The position numbers and the translations under genes were made by a program. Of a DNA stretch of 30,408 nt, positions 7,443 to 15,653 are shown piece after piece. Each line of letters opens with the position of its first letter. Position 1 is the stretch's first letter. This stretch comes from a bacterium (lineage in GTDB: Bacteria > UBP13 > UBA5359): positions 1 through 30,408 of the forward strand of contig JAQUEL010000015.1 in assembly GCA_028685295.1 (NCBI GenBank), written 5' to 3'. The notes under the pieces are model-generated. The model did not search any database. It saw only the letters and a program-made list of their open reading frames with translations, and was not told where the DNA came from.

Positions 7443-10119
7443 CTTTTCCTCCATTCTTCCGGGATATCCGGAAAGCTCTTACAGCTTTATAGATCTCCGC
7501 TTCAACTACTATCAGCAATGAGAGCGGCAATATAATCAACCAATCGGTTGCCTTCAGCGGTTCCGTTCTGAAGAAAGTCTGCAGAAACGGAGTATAGACA
7601 ACGATAAGCTGCAATATAATGGAGATGGCAATAGCTGCCACCAGCAGACCATTCCCACCCTTCATGCCAAAAATCGAACGCTCTTCCGAGCGACTGTTGA
7701 GACTATGCCATAGCTGAGAGAGCACCAATACTGTAAATACGGCGGTTCTTACCGGAGTATTCTCCACACCGCCGTATTGTTTCAGCATGATAAAGAAAGC
7801 GCTCAATGCGATGAAGGACATCATCAGGCCCTCTCTGAAAATACGTATACTCATGGCCTTATCTATGATACGTTCATCTGCATTACGCGGCGGCATATTC
7901 ATTAAAGCAGGATCGCCCGGTTCTACCCCCAGCGCCAGAGCAGGCAAGCCGTCTGTAGCAATATTTATCCACAACAGTTGGGCAGGCAGAACAGGCAGAG
8001 GCATCCCGGCCAACATAGAGATAAACACCGTCAGGACTTCACTTGTATTGCAAGAAAGAAGATAACGGATAAATTTCTTGATATTAGCATAAATCACCCG
8101 GCCTTCTCCGATAGCGGAAACGATAGTAGCAAAATTATCATCAAGCAGAATTACATCCGAGGCTTCACGGGATACATCGGTACCCACCTGTCCCATAGCA
8201 ACACCAATATCGGCCCGTTTCAGAGCCGGGGCATCATTAACACCGTCACCGGTCATACCCACGATATATCCGTTAGCCTTCATGGCCTTGACGATCCGAA
8301 CCTTATGTTCAGGAGAGACACGAGCAAAAACAGCTGCCTTAGGCGCTCTGGCCGTCAATTCCTCATCAGCCATACTTTCCAGTTCACGTCCGGTATATAC
8401 GGCACCATCATGATGAAGCAGTCCTATTTGCCCGGCTATCGCAACAGCCGTATCCTGATGATCCCCTGTTATCATCACCGGCTTTATGCCGGCGGCATGG
8501 CACGTTTTCAGTGCCTGAACGACCTCCGGCCGAGGCGGATCGATCATACCTACCAGACCGGCAATAACAAGGTCATTCTCAATCTCATCGCTTTTACCGC
8601 TCTCTTCTCCATCTTCCAGCTCCCTGTAGGCAACAGCCAGAACCCGCAACGCCTTTCCTGCCATGGCAGCATTGGCGCTATGAATACGATCAATTATTTC
8701 CGGCCCGATCCGTTCTATACTGCCGTCAGGCTTGAGATAGCCCGACACCAGCGGAAGTATCCTGTCGACCGCACCTTTAACAGCCGCTCTTATCCGGCCA
8801 TCAGGCAATCGATGAATGGTAGTCATGGATTTCCGAACGGAGTCAAACGGCAGCTCCGATATTCTGGCATATTGACAGCGTATAGTTTCGGTATCGATGC
8901 CACCGGTCCCGGCAGCATTGATAAGCGCCAATTCAGTAGGATCTCCCACCTCATTCCCGAAAACATCTATCTCGGCATTATTGCAAAGCACAGCCAGGGT
9001 CAATAGAGTCTTCGCATCGAGAGCACCAACGGTCAGGGGGATACTGCTCTTTGCACCGGGAATATAAAGCTCGGTAACGGTCATTTTATTCTGAGTGATT
9101 GTTCCGGTTTTATCAGAACAGATAACGGTAACACTTCCCAGCGCCTCTACGGCAGATAAACGCCTTACTACCGCCTGCCGCTCAGCCATACGCTGTACGC
9201 CCAGGGCCAGGGCAATAGTGACTACAGCCGGCAACCCTTCCGGTATAGCTGCTACCGCTAGGCCTACCGCCGCCAGAAACATAAAGGATATATCGCCTCC
9301 TCTGGCGATACCGAGCACAAAAACGATAGCCGCAATCGCCAGAACAAGAATTCCCAGATTTTTACCCAGCACTTCCAACTTCTGTTGCAAAGGAGTCTTA
9401 TCCCGCTCGCCGGTATTTATCATATCGGCTATCTTTCCGACTTCGGTTCGCATACCGGTAGCTACGGCGATGCCGCGGCCGCGGCCCAGCGTTACGGTGC
9501 TGCCCATATAAGCCATATTTATGCGATTAGCTAAAGCCGTTTCCGGATCAGACAATGTCAGGGTTTGCTTTTCTACCGGCACGGATTCACCGGTTAGAAG
9601 AGATTCATCGATCGAGAGGCTGGTACTCTCGATTAACCGAATATCGGCCGGGACCCTATCGCCTGCTTCCAGCTGCAGAATATCTCCGGGAACTATATCG
9701 GCAGCAGGCATTCTGCTTATCCTCCCATCTCTTATAACGGTACATACGGGAGCAGAAAGATCCTTCAAGGCTGCCAATGCCTTTTCCGCCTTATTCTCCT
9801 GAAAAAAGCCCAGCAGGGCATTTAAGATTACGATAGCAAATATAGCTGCAGCATCATATAACTCTTCATGACTTCCGGTTATCAATCCGATAGCAGAAGA
9901 AATAACGGCTGCAGCCAGCAGTATCCAAATCATGAAATCATTGAATTGTCCGAAAAAAAGTTTTAGTTGGGATTTATTTTCCGTCGCTTCCAGCATATTC
10001 GGTCCGTATTGTGCGAAGCGCTCTTTGGCTTGATCCGAGGACAATCCTTCGGACGAAGATCCTGTTTCGCGATAAAGATCCGCAATGTCCAACAGGTGCC
10101 AGTTTTTTGATGTCAACAA
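7435..10119 (-). CDS. P-type calcium-transporting ATPase (P2A)
   Basis: An 894-residue membrane pump that uses ATP to export or sequester Ca2+. Landmarks are an N-terminal cation ATPase domain, TGES of the actuator domain (176-179), PEGL in M4 (293-296), the phosphorylation site DKTGT (336-340), and the hinge TGDGVND (623-629). M5 has NTSE (691-694) and M6 has NIATD (719-723). The PEGL Glu, the N..E in M5 and N..TD in M6 match the residues that form both calcium sites in SERCA. The start is one of two adjacent TTG codons (10119 or 10116), with GAGGGAGGG upstream. A promoter lies at 10150-10178. The MBL hydrolase gene overlaps its 3' end. Manganese transport is a possible alternative in this subfamily. 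Confidence 0.94.
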   Translation of the reverse strand: MLTSKNWHLLDIADLYRETGSSSEGLSSDQAKERFAQYGPNMLEATENKSQLKLFFGQFNDFMIWILLAAAVISSAIGLITGSHEELYDAAAIFAIVILNALLGFFQENKAEKALAALKDLSAPVCTVIRDGRISRMPAADIVPGDILQLEAGDRVPADIRLIESTSLSIDESLLTGESVPVEKQTLTLSDPETALANRINMAYMGSTVTLGRGRGIAVATGMRTEVGKIADMINTGERDKTPLQQKLEVLGKNLGILVLAIAAIVFVLGIARGGDISFMFLAAVGLAVAAIPEGLPAVVTIALALGVQRMAERQAVVRRLSAVEALGSVTVICSDKTGTITQNKMTVTELYIPGAKSSIPLTVGALDAKTLLTLAVLCNNAEIDVFGNEVGDPTELALINAAGTGGIDTETIRCQYARISELPFDSVRKSMTTIHRLPDGRIRAAVKGAVDRILPLVSGYLKPDGSIERIGPEIIDRIHSANAAMAGKALRVLAVAYRELEDGEESGKSDEIENDLVIAGLVGMIDPPRPEVVQALKTCHAAGIKPVMITGDHQDTAVAIAGQIGLLHHDGAVYTGRELESMADEELTARAPKAAVFARVSPEHKVRIVKAMKANGYIVGMTGDGVNDAPALKRADIGVAMGQVGTDVSREASDVILLDDNFATIVSAIGEGRVIYANIKKFIRYLLSCNTSEVLTVFISMLAGMPLPVLPAQLLWINIATDGLPALALGVEPGDPALMNMPPRNADERIIDKAMSIRIFREGLMMSFIALSAFFIMLKQYGGVENTPVRTAVFTVLVLSQLWHSLNSRSEERSIFGMKGGNGLLVAAIAISIILQLIVVYTPFLQTFFRTEPLKATDWLIILPLSLLIVVEAEIYKAVRAFRISRKNGGKDG

Positions 10120-10149
10120 CGACCCTCCCTCAGTTTAATACATCATGGA

Positions 10150-10178
10150 ATATTACCATCAACCGGGAGAGTTTGCAA
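10150..10178 (-). promoter_or_regulatory. Probable promoter of the calcium ATPase-MBL operon
   Basis: On the minus strand TTGCAA (10173-10178) and TAATAT (10150-10155) are 17 nt apart. Transcription would start near 10143, about 25 nt before the TTG start and just upstream of the GAGGGAGGG ribosome-binding site. Each box matches 4 of 6 consensus positions, so support comes mostly from spacing and location. Confidence 0.55.
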
Positions 10179-10231
10179 GCGCATCCAGCCGGCCCAGATC
10201 CGTGAGAAGACGCCGCTGATATGCTCCCTTT

Positions 10232-10426
10232 GTTATTGAGACGGACTCTATATAGGCCTGTTATCTTGCCAACCGCCTTCTGCTTCTTAACCGCTTTCAG
10301 CGATACTTCAGCTTTTAATCCCGCACTGTATCGCTTCCGCTGTGTCCCTGCTTTTCTCCGTTTTTTCCTTCCGATGCAGCCGTTATACCGCTTTAACTCG
10401 CCACTTGGATTTCGCGGCATACTACA
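10232..10426 (-). pseudogene. Decayed IS3-family transposase OrfA fragment
   Basis: The 335-bp space between the calcium ATPase and the AraC gene holds an open frame whose part at 10232-10369 reads RKKRRKAGTQRKRYSAGLKA, then EVSLKAVKKQKAVGKITGLY. This resembles the start of the IS3-family OrfA helix-turn-helix (pattern KRYS-x-EFKAxVALEAxKGxKTxxEIAxxYxVHP), but several conserved positions are lost and the similarity stops after about 45 residues. There is no OrfB. The sequence TGTAGTATGCC on the minus strand at 10426 could be a relic of the element's TG-type end, just outside the AraC stop codon; that is inference. No second end was found. The rest of this gap shows only the ATPase promoter. 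Confidence 0.55.
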
Positions 10427-10454
10427 CTGCCCGAATTTTGGCATACACTATAAA

Positions 10455-11240
10455 TCACTCATCTTCAACGTGGCCGGTTGTAAATCGTGAGGGCGCCCTC
10501 CCTGTTATTTCCTTAAATATCTTGCTAAAATAATAGGGATCATTGAATCCGCAATAATAGCCAACCTCGCTTACGGTATAATCTCCGGCAGCTAATAGAT
10601 CACATGCCTTTTGTATGCGAATGCGGTTAAGATAAGCTTTAATAGTGAAACCGGTCTCTTTCTTGAAATAAGCGCCGCAATAAACAGGGTTAAGTCTTAC
10701 TAACCGCGCTAATTCTGTGATCCGTACTCTCTCCCGGTAGTTTTTCAAAAGGTATTCTTTAATGCGGCTAATCCGCCAATCAGCGCCATAATTTTGCGCA
10801 AATGGAAATAAACAATGGTACAGGATCAATAAAAAGAGCGCTCGCGCTTTAAGCAGGTAGCCGGGTCTCTTTTCTAACCATAAATAAGTAAATTCCCTAT
10901 ATTGTTTAAGCAGCTCGAAAGGCAAGCCGATTGTATTAACCGTTTCAAGAGGTAAGATGATATCTCTTTGATAGGGCGGCAATTGAAAATTAAAGGCGTA
11001 ACATGACATAGGGCGCTCTGCTTTTGTTATTGCTTTTCTAACAGAGCCTGCAGGAGCGTACAACAGGTCCCCGGCCTCTAGTCGATAGGAGCGGCCGTTA
11101 ATGTAATAAACGGCCGCTCCAGAGTATACAAAGGTCAAATCGTGGAAGGAGATATTTGTGGCTGGCAAGTGCCAGGTTGGAAGACAGCGGCGATCAACAA
11201 AATAGATGATTTTCGGATCAATTTCCAACCATTTTCCCAT
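10455..11240 (-). CDS. AraC-family transcriptional regulator
   Basis: A 261-residue DNA-binding protein with an N-terminal cupin-like sensor (about 15-75, including YINGRSYRLEAGDLLYAPAG) and a C-terminal double helix-turn-helix (about 160-258). The C-terminal part carries the family signature CGFNDPYYFSKIFKEITGRA. RBS GAGGGTTAAGG precedes the ATG. It is divergent from the UroD/MtaA-like gene, which it probably controls in response to a small ligand such as a sugar or aromatic compound. Codon use appears more A+T-rich than in neighbouring genes, in line with acquisition. The stop codon lies next to a decayed transposase fragment. Confidence 0.92.
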   Translation of the reverse strand: MGKWLEIDPKIIYFVDRRCLPTWHLPATNISFHDLTFVYSGAAVYYINGRSYRLEAGDLLYAPAGSVRKAITKAERPMSCYAFNFQLPPYQRDIILPLETVNTIGLPFELLKQYREFTYLWLEKRPGYLLKARALFLLILYHCLFPFAQNYGADWRISRIKEYLLKNYRERVRITELARLVRLNPVYCGAYFKKETGFTIKAYLNRIRIQKACDLLAAGDYTVSEVGYYCGFNDPYYFSKIFKEITGRAPSRFTTGHVEDE

Positions 11241-11378
11241 GCCTTAACCCTCTTTTTCTTTAATTATTACAAATATCATTTAATTTGTCCATGGTAATTT
11301 ACCCGCAAAAATATAAAATTTACAGAGAAGATTATCTTTAATTTATAAAAATACCATCGCTCTGCAGGTAAGAAAGGA
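11241..11378. promoter_or_regulatory. Divergent AraC/UroD-like control region
   Basis: This 138-bp, strongly A+T-rich gap separates two divergent genes and must hold both promoters. A near-palindrome GGTAATTTACC lies at 11293-11303 and could be an operator half. No -35/-10 pair with good spacing could be picked for either gene, consistent with an activator-dependent promoter, though that is inference. Confidence 0.45.
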
Positions 11379-11387
11379 ATGATTCAA

Positions 11388-12368
11388 GTGATACCAAGAG
11401 AAATCATCAAGCGGAACTTAATGATGAGCAATCCGCCGAGAATCGGCTTCGACTTTGATCGTGGCCGAAGGAATGATTTTATCGGAGTTGGAATTTCAGC
11501 TTCTGCGTCTTGGCAGCCACGGAGATGGCAAGAGGGAACTATTGAATATTATGATGATGAGTGGGGGAATATCTGGCATAGGATCATCGGTAAAAGCCAA
11601 AAGGGAGAGATTTATGAGCCCGCTCTCTCTGATTGGGCAGATTTGGAAACTTATAAGCTTCCCAATTTAGCTGCGCCGGAACGATTTCTAGAAGCGAAGC
11701 AAATCTTCCAGCAGAACCCTGATCTCTATCATTTGGGATCGCTTGATTTTCCTTTTAGCATCTGCCGTTACCTCAGAAAACTAGAGCTCTATTTCCAAGA
11801 TCTTTATCTGGAAAGAGATAAAATAGATCTATTACATGACCGTGTTACTTCTCTCTTGGAAGAGATGATCTTCCAATACGCAAAAGCCGGTGCTGACGGC
11901 ATCTTTTTTGCTGAAGATTGGGGTTTACAAGATCGTCTAATGATTAATCCTGAGCTCTGGAGAGAGATTTTCAAACCCCTTTATCTTCGTCTGTGCCAGA
12001 GAGCACATAGCTTGAATTTGCATGTTCTGATGCATTCATGCGGGCATATTGGAGATATTATGGATGATCTGGCGGAAGTAGGGATAAATTGCTTTCAATT
12101 TGACCAACCAGGGCTTTATGGATTAGAGCGATTAGCGGATAAACTTAAAGAGTTAAAAATATGCCTATTTTCTCCGGTGGATATTCAAAAGGTCTTGCCT
12201 ACTGGAGATCGGGAGCTGATTAGATCTGAAGCCAAAAAAATGAAAGCACTTTTTGGGGAGCGCAACGGCGGGTTTATTGCACGGAATTATTGTGATCTTC
12301 CAGGGATCGGAGTTGCCGCCAAATGGGATCACTGGGCGTATGAAGTTTTTGTGGATGAGCAAGAGTAG
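11388..12368 (+). CDS. UroD/MtaA-superfamily protein, probable methyltransferase-like
   Basis: A 326-329-residue TIM-barrel protein of the uroporphyrinogen decarboxylase/MtaA superfamily. Numbered from the ATG at 11379, the barrel region has GADGIFFAEDWG (171-182), then HSCGHIGDIMDDL (219-231) and a later Cys305 in ARNYCDLPG. The HxC pair plus a downstream Cys matches the zinc site of MtaA-type corrinoid methyltransferases, so methyl transfer is more likely than haem synthesis. AAGGA abuts the ATG at 11379, while the GTG at 11388 has proper spacing, so GTG is preferred. It is divergent from an AraC regulator, and a strong terminator follows. No corrinoid protein is nearby. Such AraC-linked UroD-like genes commonly belong to catabolic loci, but the substrate here is unknown. 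Confidence 0.85.
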   Translation: MIPREIIKRNLMMSNPPRIGFDFDRGRRNDFIGVGISASASWQPRRWQEGTIEYYDDEWGNIWHRIIGKSQKGEIYEPALSDWADLETYKLPNLAAPERFLEAKQIFQQNPDLYHLGSLDFPFSICRYLRKLELYFQDLYLERDKIDLLHDRVTSLLEEMIFQYAKAGADGIFFAEDWGLQDRLMINPELWREIFKPLYLRLCQRAHSLNLHVLMHSCGHIGDIMDDLAEVGINCFQFDQPGLYGLERLADKLKELKICLFSPVDIQKVLPTGDRELIRSEAKKMKALFGERNGGFIARNYCDLPGIGVAAKWDHWAYEVFVDEQE

Positions 12369-12397
12369 CATACTACCGTTGTTATTAGAAATTAGCC

Positions 12398-12434
12398 AAT
12401 GGAGGTAGGCCTGAGCCTACCTCCATTTCATTTT
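12398..12434 (+). terminator. Intrinsic terminator after the UroD-like gene
   Basis: Perfect 13-bp arms (AATGGAGGTAGGC, 12398-12410, and its complement, 12415-12427) enclose a CTGA loop and run into TTTCATTTT. It begins 29 bp after the UroD-like stop and closes this unit from the convergent OmpH-like gene. Confidence 0.88.
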
Positions 12435-12475
12435 GGGTACCAAAAGTGTTGCTCAAGGTCTGGCCCCATTTGGCT

Positions 12476-12904
12476 TTATTTTAACACAGCAATAACCTTA
12501 TCGGTAATATCCGTGCCGCCATAAAGAACCACCTGGCTGTCAAGAACTATGGAATATCCGGCATCTGAAGCTATAGTGGAGATCTTCTTTTTTATGTGGT
12601 CGGAAACATCCCTGGTAATTCTAAGTCTCTCTGCATCCAGCTCCGCCCTGATCTTCTGATACTCGCGTAGCTTATCATTATCATTCATCTTCTTAGTTTT
12701 ATCTTTAAAAGCCTTCTCTTTTTCTATGGCAATCGCCTGCATGACCTTCTGCTGCTCGGCAAAATATGGGTCGGCCTGCATACATTTGGAGATGTTGACG
12801 CAGGCAACCTTTATACCGTTAGCTTCCTTGATCGTCTGGCCTACCGACCAGGAGGCCGCTGTGAGAACTATAAATGCTGCTGTTATTAGAATTCGTCGAA
12901 ACAT
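12476..12904 (-). CDS. OmpH/Skp-family periplasmic chaperone-like protein
   Basis: A 142-residue exported protein. Residues 1-22 are a signal peptide, followed by a VACVNISKC strand, a charged helical central region with Lys/Glu-rich coiled-coil character (about 50-110), and the closing strands IVLDSQVVLYGGTDITDKVI. This beta-helix-beta pattern is that of OmpH/Skp proteins, which hold unfolded outer-membrane proteins in the periplasm. The ATG at 12904 has AAAGGA about 10 nt upstream. It is last in a run of four small genes read leftward from 14760. Its presence supports a diderm envelope. No bamA or lpxD is beside it, unlike the usual setting. Confidence 0.85.
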   Translation of the reverse strand: MFRRILITAAFIVLTAASWSVGQTIKEANGIKVACVNISKCMQADPYFAEQQKVMQAIAIEKEKAFKDKTKKMNDNDKLREYQKIRAELDAERLRITRDVSDHIKKKISTIASDAGYSIVLDSQVVLYGGTDITDKVIAVLK

Positions 12905-12919
12905 ATGCCATTATCCTTT

Positions 12920-13651
12920 CTAATGCCCGGCTTGCTCTTGGCGGTATTCCGGGTTAGGTATGCTAAAGATAAAATCGTATAATTTGTATCCGGGTATGCC
13001 GCTCTCCTGCAAACGGATATTGGGTAAATAAAGACGAAGTTCATGGGAACCCTGACCCGGCCTGGGAAAGAACATCAAGCCATCCTTGAAAGCACGGGGA
13101 AAGATAACGCCGTTTATAGATTCAAAGCTTTCGGCCAGCAGGGGGTAATTCTCTTTCAACCGGTAGCTGTATCCATTGGATAGACCGTCAAAGAGAGCTA
13201 AAAGGATACCGTTATCATCAGTCGCAGGATTTCTTGTAAAGAGCTCTGCCAGCATTTGCAGATATGCTTTTTTAGATGCTGAACTCTCCCATAAAGCAGT
13301 CATACGCTGTTCCCCCGTTCCTTCAACACATACCGCATTGAAAGTTGGGTAGAGATAGGCTTTTACATTGCTGCTGCTGTTCAGCATATATACATACATT
13401 ACCAGATATTCGGATAAACTTGCCCGCAACTCTTCCATCTCATCAGCTGTAGACAACGGCTGCAACGGCGATTTTTTCGGCAACAGCGACTCGGTTATCG
13501 GCAATACGCCAAACTCCAAGCCTGAATCCATAGTCTTATAAGCATTGTTTCGCCAGTTTTCCTTTATTGAAAAATCAAGTGCAAATGCCTTGACAGATAG
13601 TAATTGAAGGATAGCCAAAAGAAGAACGGCTCTTCTTACATATAAACTCAT
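12920..13651 (-). CDS. Exported protein of unknown function
   Basis: A 243-residue protein with a clear signal peptide (about 1-24, a hydrophobic LLLAILQLL core, and AFA before the mature LDFSIKENW). The mature part is mixed alpha/beta with no motif I recognise and only one Cys after the signal. The start has AGGTGA at suitable distance, and its stop lies 15 bp before the OmpH-like gene, so the two are probably cotranscribed and both act outside the cytoplasm. It may be a client or helper in the envelope, but nothing in the sequence shows its job. Confidence 0.75.
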   Translation of the reverse strand: MSLYVRRAVLLLAILQLLSVKAFALDFSIKENWRNNAYKTMDSGLEFGVLPITESLLPKKSPLQPLSTADEMEELRASLSEYLVMYVYMLNSSSNVKAYLYPTFNAVCVEGTGEQRMTALWESSASKKAYLQMLAELFTRNPATDDNGILLALFDGLSNGYSYRLKENYPLLAESFESINGVIFPRAFKDGLMFFPRPGQGSHELRLYLPNIRLQESGIPGYKLYDFIFSIPNPEYRQEQAGH

Positions 13652-13659
13652 TTAATCAC

Positions 13660-14145
13660 CTATTGAAAATCTGCGGGTTTAATATCTTCCAAAAAACGAC
13701 GAAACTCCTCCGCCTCGGCATTCTTATCGCCGGGCTTCTTTTCATCCGGGGTAGTGCTCAACATCTCTTCTGCTAATTTATCCTCGGCATATATAGGACA
13801 ACCTGCTCGCAAAGCCAGAGCAACAGCATCACTGGGCCTGGCATCCAGATCGATAACGCTATCTCCCGCTTTCAAGCTTATGCGAGCGCGATATACACCC
13901 CCGTCAACATCCAGTATAGATACCGAATATATACCAGCGTTCAGACTTTCCAACATTCCCATCGCCAGATCATGGGTCATCGGCCGAGGGCTCTTCATTC
14001 CCTCCAACTGCATAGCGATAGCCGTAGCCTCATAGATTCCTATCCATATCGGCAAAAATCTATCACTTGTCGTATCCCTGAGAATCAACACAGGCTGTTT
14101 AGTGACTATATCCACCCTGATACCCTCTATCGATAGTTCAATCAT
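13660..14145 (-). CDS. Bifunctional nuclease family protein (DUF151)
   Basis: A 161-residue cytoplasmic protein starting MIELSIEGIRVD, with LPIWIGIYEATAIAMQLEG, RPMTHDL and DARPSDAVALALR, the conserved core of the BFN/DUF151 family. Some family members show DNase and RNase activity in vitro, but the general role is poorly known. The ATG at 14145 with GGTGAT upstream is preferred to a TTG at 14166. A charged tail (TPDEKKPGDKNAEAEEFRRF) follows the domain. It sits 8 bp upstream of the exported unknown. Confidence 0.93.
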   Translation of the reverse strand: MIELSIEGIRVDIVTKQPVLILRDTTSDRFLPIWIGIYEATAIAMQLEGMKSPRPMTHDLAMGMLESLNAGIYSVSILDVDGGVYRARISLKAGDSVIDLDARPSDAVALALRAGCPIYAEDKLAEEMLSTTPDEKKPGDKNAEAEEFRRFLEDIKPADFQ

Positions 14146-14220
14146 ATCAATATCACCGTAAAACAATCAACACTATCGCTATTACTATAACTATTCCACT
14201 TAGCTATATAACATTCCTTC

Positions 14221-14760
14221 TTAAGAGAGTGTATATTTAATCTTCATTTTCTCGATCTCAATGCCTTTCATCATACTATCTATGCTTGCTATGGCTTTAT
14301 CTGTTCTCTCTATCGCACATTTCAATAGTGCGCGAGCTTCGCCTACGGAATTATTCTCAATGGCGGCAAGCCTTTTCCTGCCATTTATCAGATTCTTGCG
14401 AATCTCCAGCGCTCTCTCTTTAGGCAATTTGCCCACGGCATATATTTCCTGCAGATCAGCGTTATTCCTGCTTAGCGTTCTATAGTAAGACATGCAGAGG
14501 CAGTTAAGGTAAGCAGGCTTCCCCTTTTTCAATACCGCATCTATCTCATTGATTCTGAATATTATCAGCCTGTCATACACGGCCAGTCGTTTTAAAGGTG
14601 TACCGGCACTGTTGACCTCTCGTTCCTCTTCAACCAATTTAGAAGCATAAAGCGGGCTTTCCGGGGTTAAGATCGAAGGAACGGGATCACGTATGTCGAA
14701 TCCGACAGCAAAACCGGTTAGAAAGATTATCAGCGACAGAACAGCTTTAGTCCGTTGCAT
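14221..14760 (-). CDS. Exported helical protein, DUF5667-like
   Basis: A 179-residue protein with a signal peptide (about 1-21, LSLIIFLTGFAVG). It is followed by ILTPESPLYASKLVEEE, which resembles the 'PGSPLYxLKRxxE' opening of DUF5667 proteins, and then by a largely helical, charged region. DUF5667 proteins are exported and of unknown role. The ATG at 14760 is chosen because GGAGG lies 8 nt before it; a TTG at 14775 would swallow that site. A 75-bp gap separates it from the BFN-family gene. The family call is tentative. Confidence 0.7.
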   Translation of the reverse strand: MQRTKAVLSLIIFLTGFAVGFDIRDPVPSILTPESPLYASKLVEEEREVNSAGTPLKRLAVYDRLIIFRINEIDAVLKKGKPAYLNCLCMSYYRTLSRNNADLQEIYAVGKLPKERALEIRKNLINGRKRLAAIENNSVGEARALLKCAIERTDKAIASIDSMMKGIEIEKMKIKYTLS

Positions 14761-14840
14761 TGGCTGTACCTCCAAGAAACAGGCGATTAATGCTTCTGTT
14801 TCCGGAGCAGCGCATTTTTTATGCCGAAAAAGATGGAGGA

Positions 14841-15653
14841 TCAGGCCAGCGCCTGTTCGGCCTCCTTTACCACATGGTTTATTTCCGCCTGAGAGAGCTT
14901 ACCGGCAGCAGTGCCGGTAAGATAAAGAAGATACTCTATATTCCCCTCCGGCCCCTTTATAGGTGAAAAAGTAAGACCTGTCGCTGCCAGTCCGGCATCA
15001 ACAGCGGCTGACACAACGCCTTCAATGGCCCCGGCATGGGCCTGGAAGGAATGCACCACGCCGTGTTTCCCTATATCAGCGGCTTTCACCTCAAATTGCG
15101 GCTTTACAAGAAATATATACTTCGCTCCCGGCCTGCCGAGAGCAGCCAGCGTGCCGACGACTTTGGTAAGGGAAAGAAAGGCCAGATCAGCTGTCACCAT
15201 ATCCACACGTTCTCCTAAATCCTCAGGAGCAAGATATCTGACATTGGTTCTTTCTTTTACAATCACCCGTGAATCATTGCGCAGCGACCAGGCTAATTGG
15301 CCATAACCTACGTCTACAGCATAAACCCTGGCGGCACCGCGCTGCAGCAGGCAATCCGTAAAACCTCCGGTGGAGGCTCCGGCATCCAGCACCGTCAATC
15401 CGGTAACATCGATAGAGAAATAATCCAGAGCTTTCTCCAGCTTGTAGCCACCTCGGCTGACATAGCGTCGTGGCTTGGACAGCAACCGTATATCAGCATT
15501 TCTCCGAACCTGGTGACCGGCTTTTTGCACCTTAATCTCATCCACCAGAACATTGCCTGCCATGATTTCACTACGTGCTATTTCACAGGAAGGCAGAAGG
15601 CCGCGTTCAACCAGCAACAGATCGAGTCTTAACCGAGAAACGTCTGAACACAC
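14841..15653 (-). CDS. tlyA: TlyA-family rRNA 2'-O-methyltransferase / hemolysin-like protein
   Basis: A 270-residue protein with an N-terminal S4 RNA-binding domain (RLDLLLVERGLL, about 9-65) and an FtsJ-like methyltransferase domain. The latter contains SRGGYKLEKAL, the SAM-binding motif VLDAGASTGGFTDCLL (88-103), DLAFLSL and VKPQFE. Residues K71, D156 and K184 fit the catalytic set of 2'-O-methyltransferases. Known members methylate cytidines in 16S and 23S rRNA and set capreomycin sensitivity. The GTG start at 15653 overlaps dxs by 25 bp and has AAGG very close to it, so translation is likely coupled to dxs. The ispA-dxs-tlyA order is typical of Bacillota and relatives. Confidence 0.93.
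   Translation of the reverse strand: MCSDVSRLRLDLLLVERGLLPSCEIARSEIMAGNVLVDEIKVQKAGHQVRRNADIRLLSKPRRYVSRGGYKLEKALDYFSIDVTGLTVLDAGASTGGFTDCLLQRGAARVYAVDVGYGQLAWSLRNDSRVIVKERTNVRYLAPEDLGERVDMVTADLAFLSLTKVVGTLAALGRPGAKYIFLVKPQFEVKAADIGKHGVVHSFQAHAGAIEGVVSAAVDAGLAATGLTFSPIKGPEGNIEYLLYLTGTAAGKLSQAEINHVVKEAEQALA

Noticed and set aside
7978-9006. Plus-strand open frame of 342 codons
   Set aside because: It is the antisense of the calcium ATPase catalytic region, is rich in His/Asn/Ser from complementary codons, and has no family resemblance.
11388-12368. Assignment as haem-pathway uroporphyrinogen decarboxylase (hemE)
   Set aside because: The HxC/Cys zinc-type pattern, AraC linkage and lack of other haem genes point to the MtaA-like side of the superfamily.
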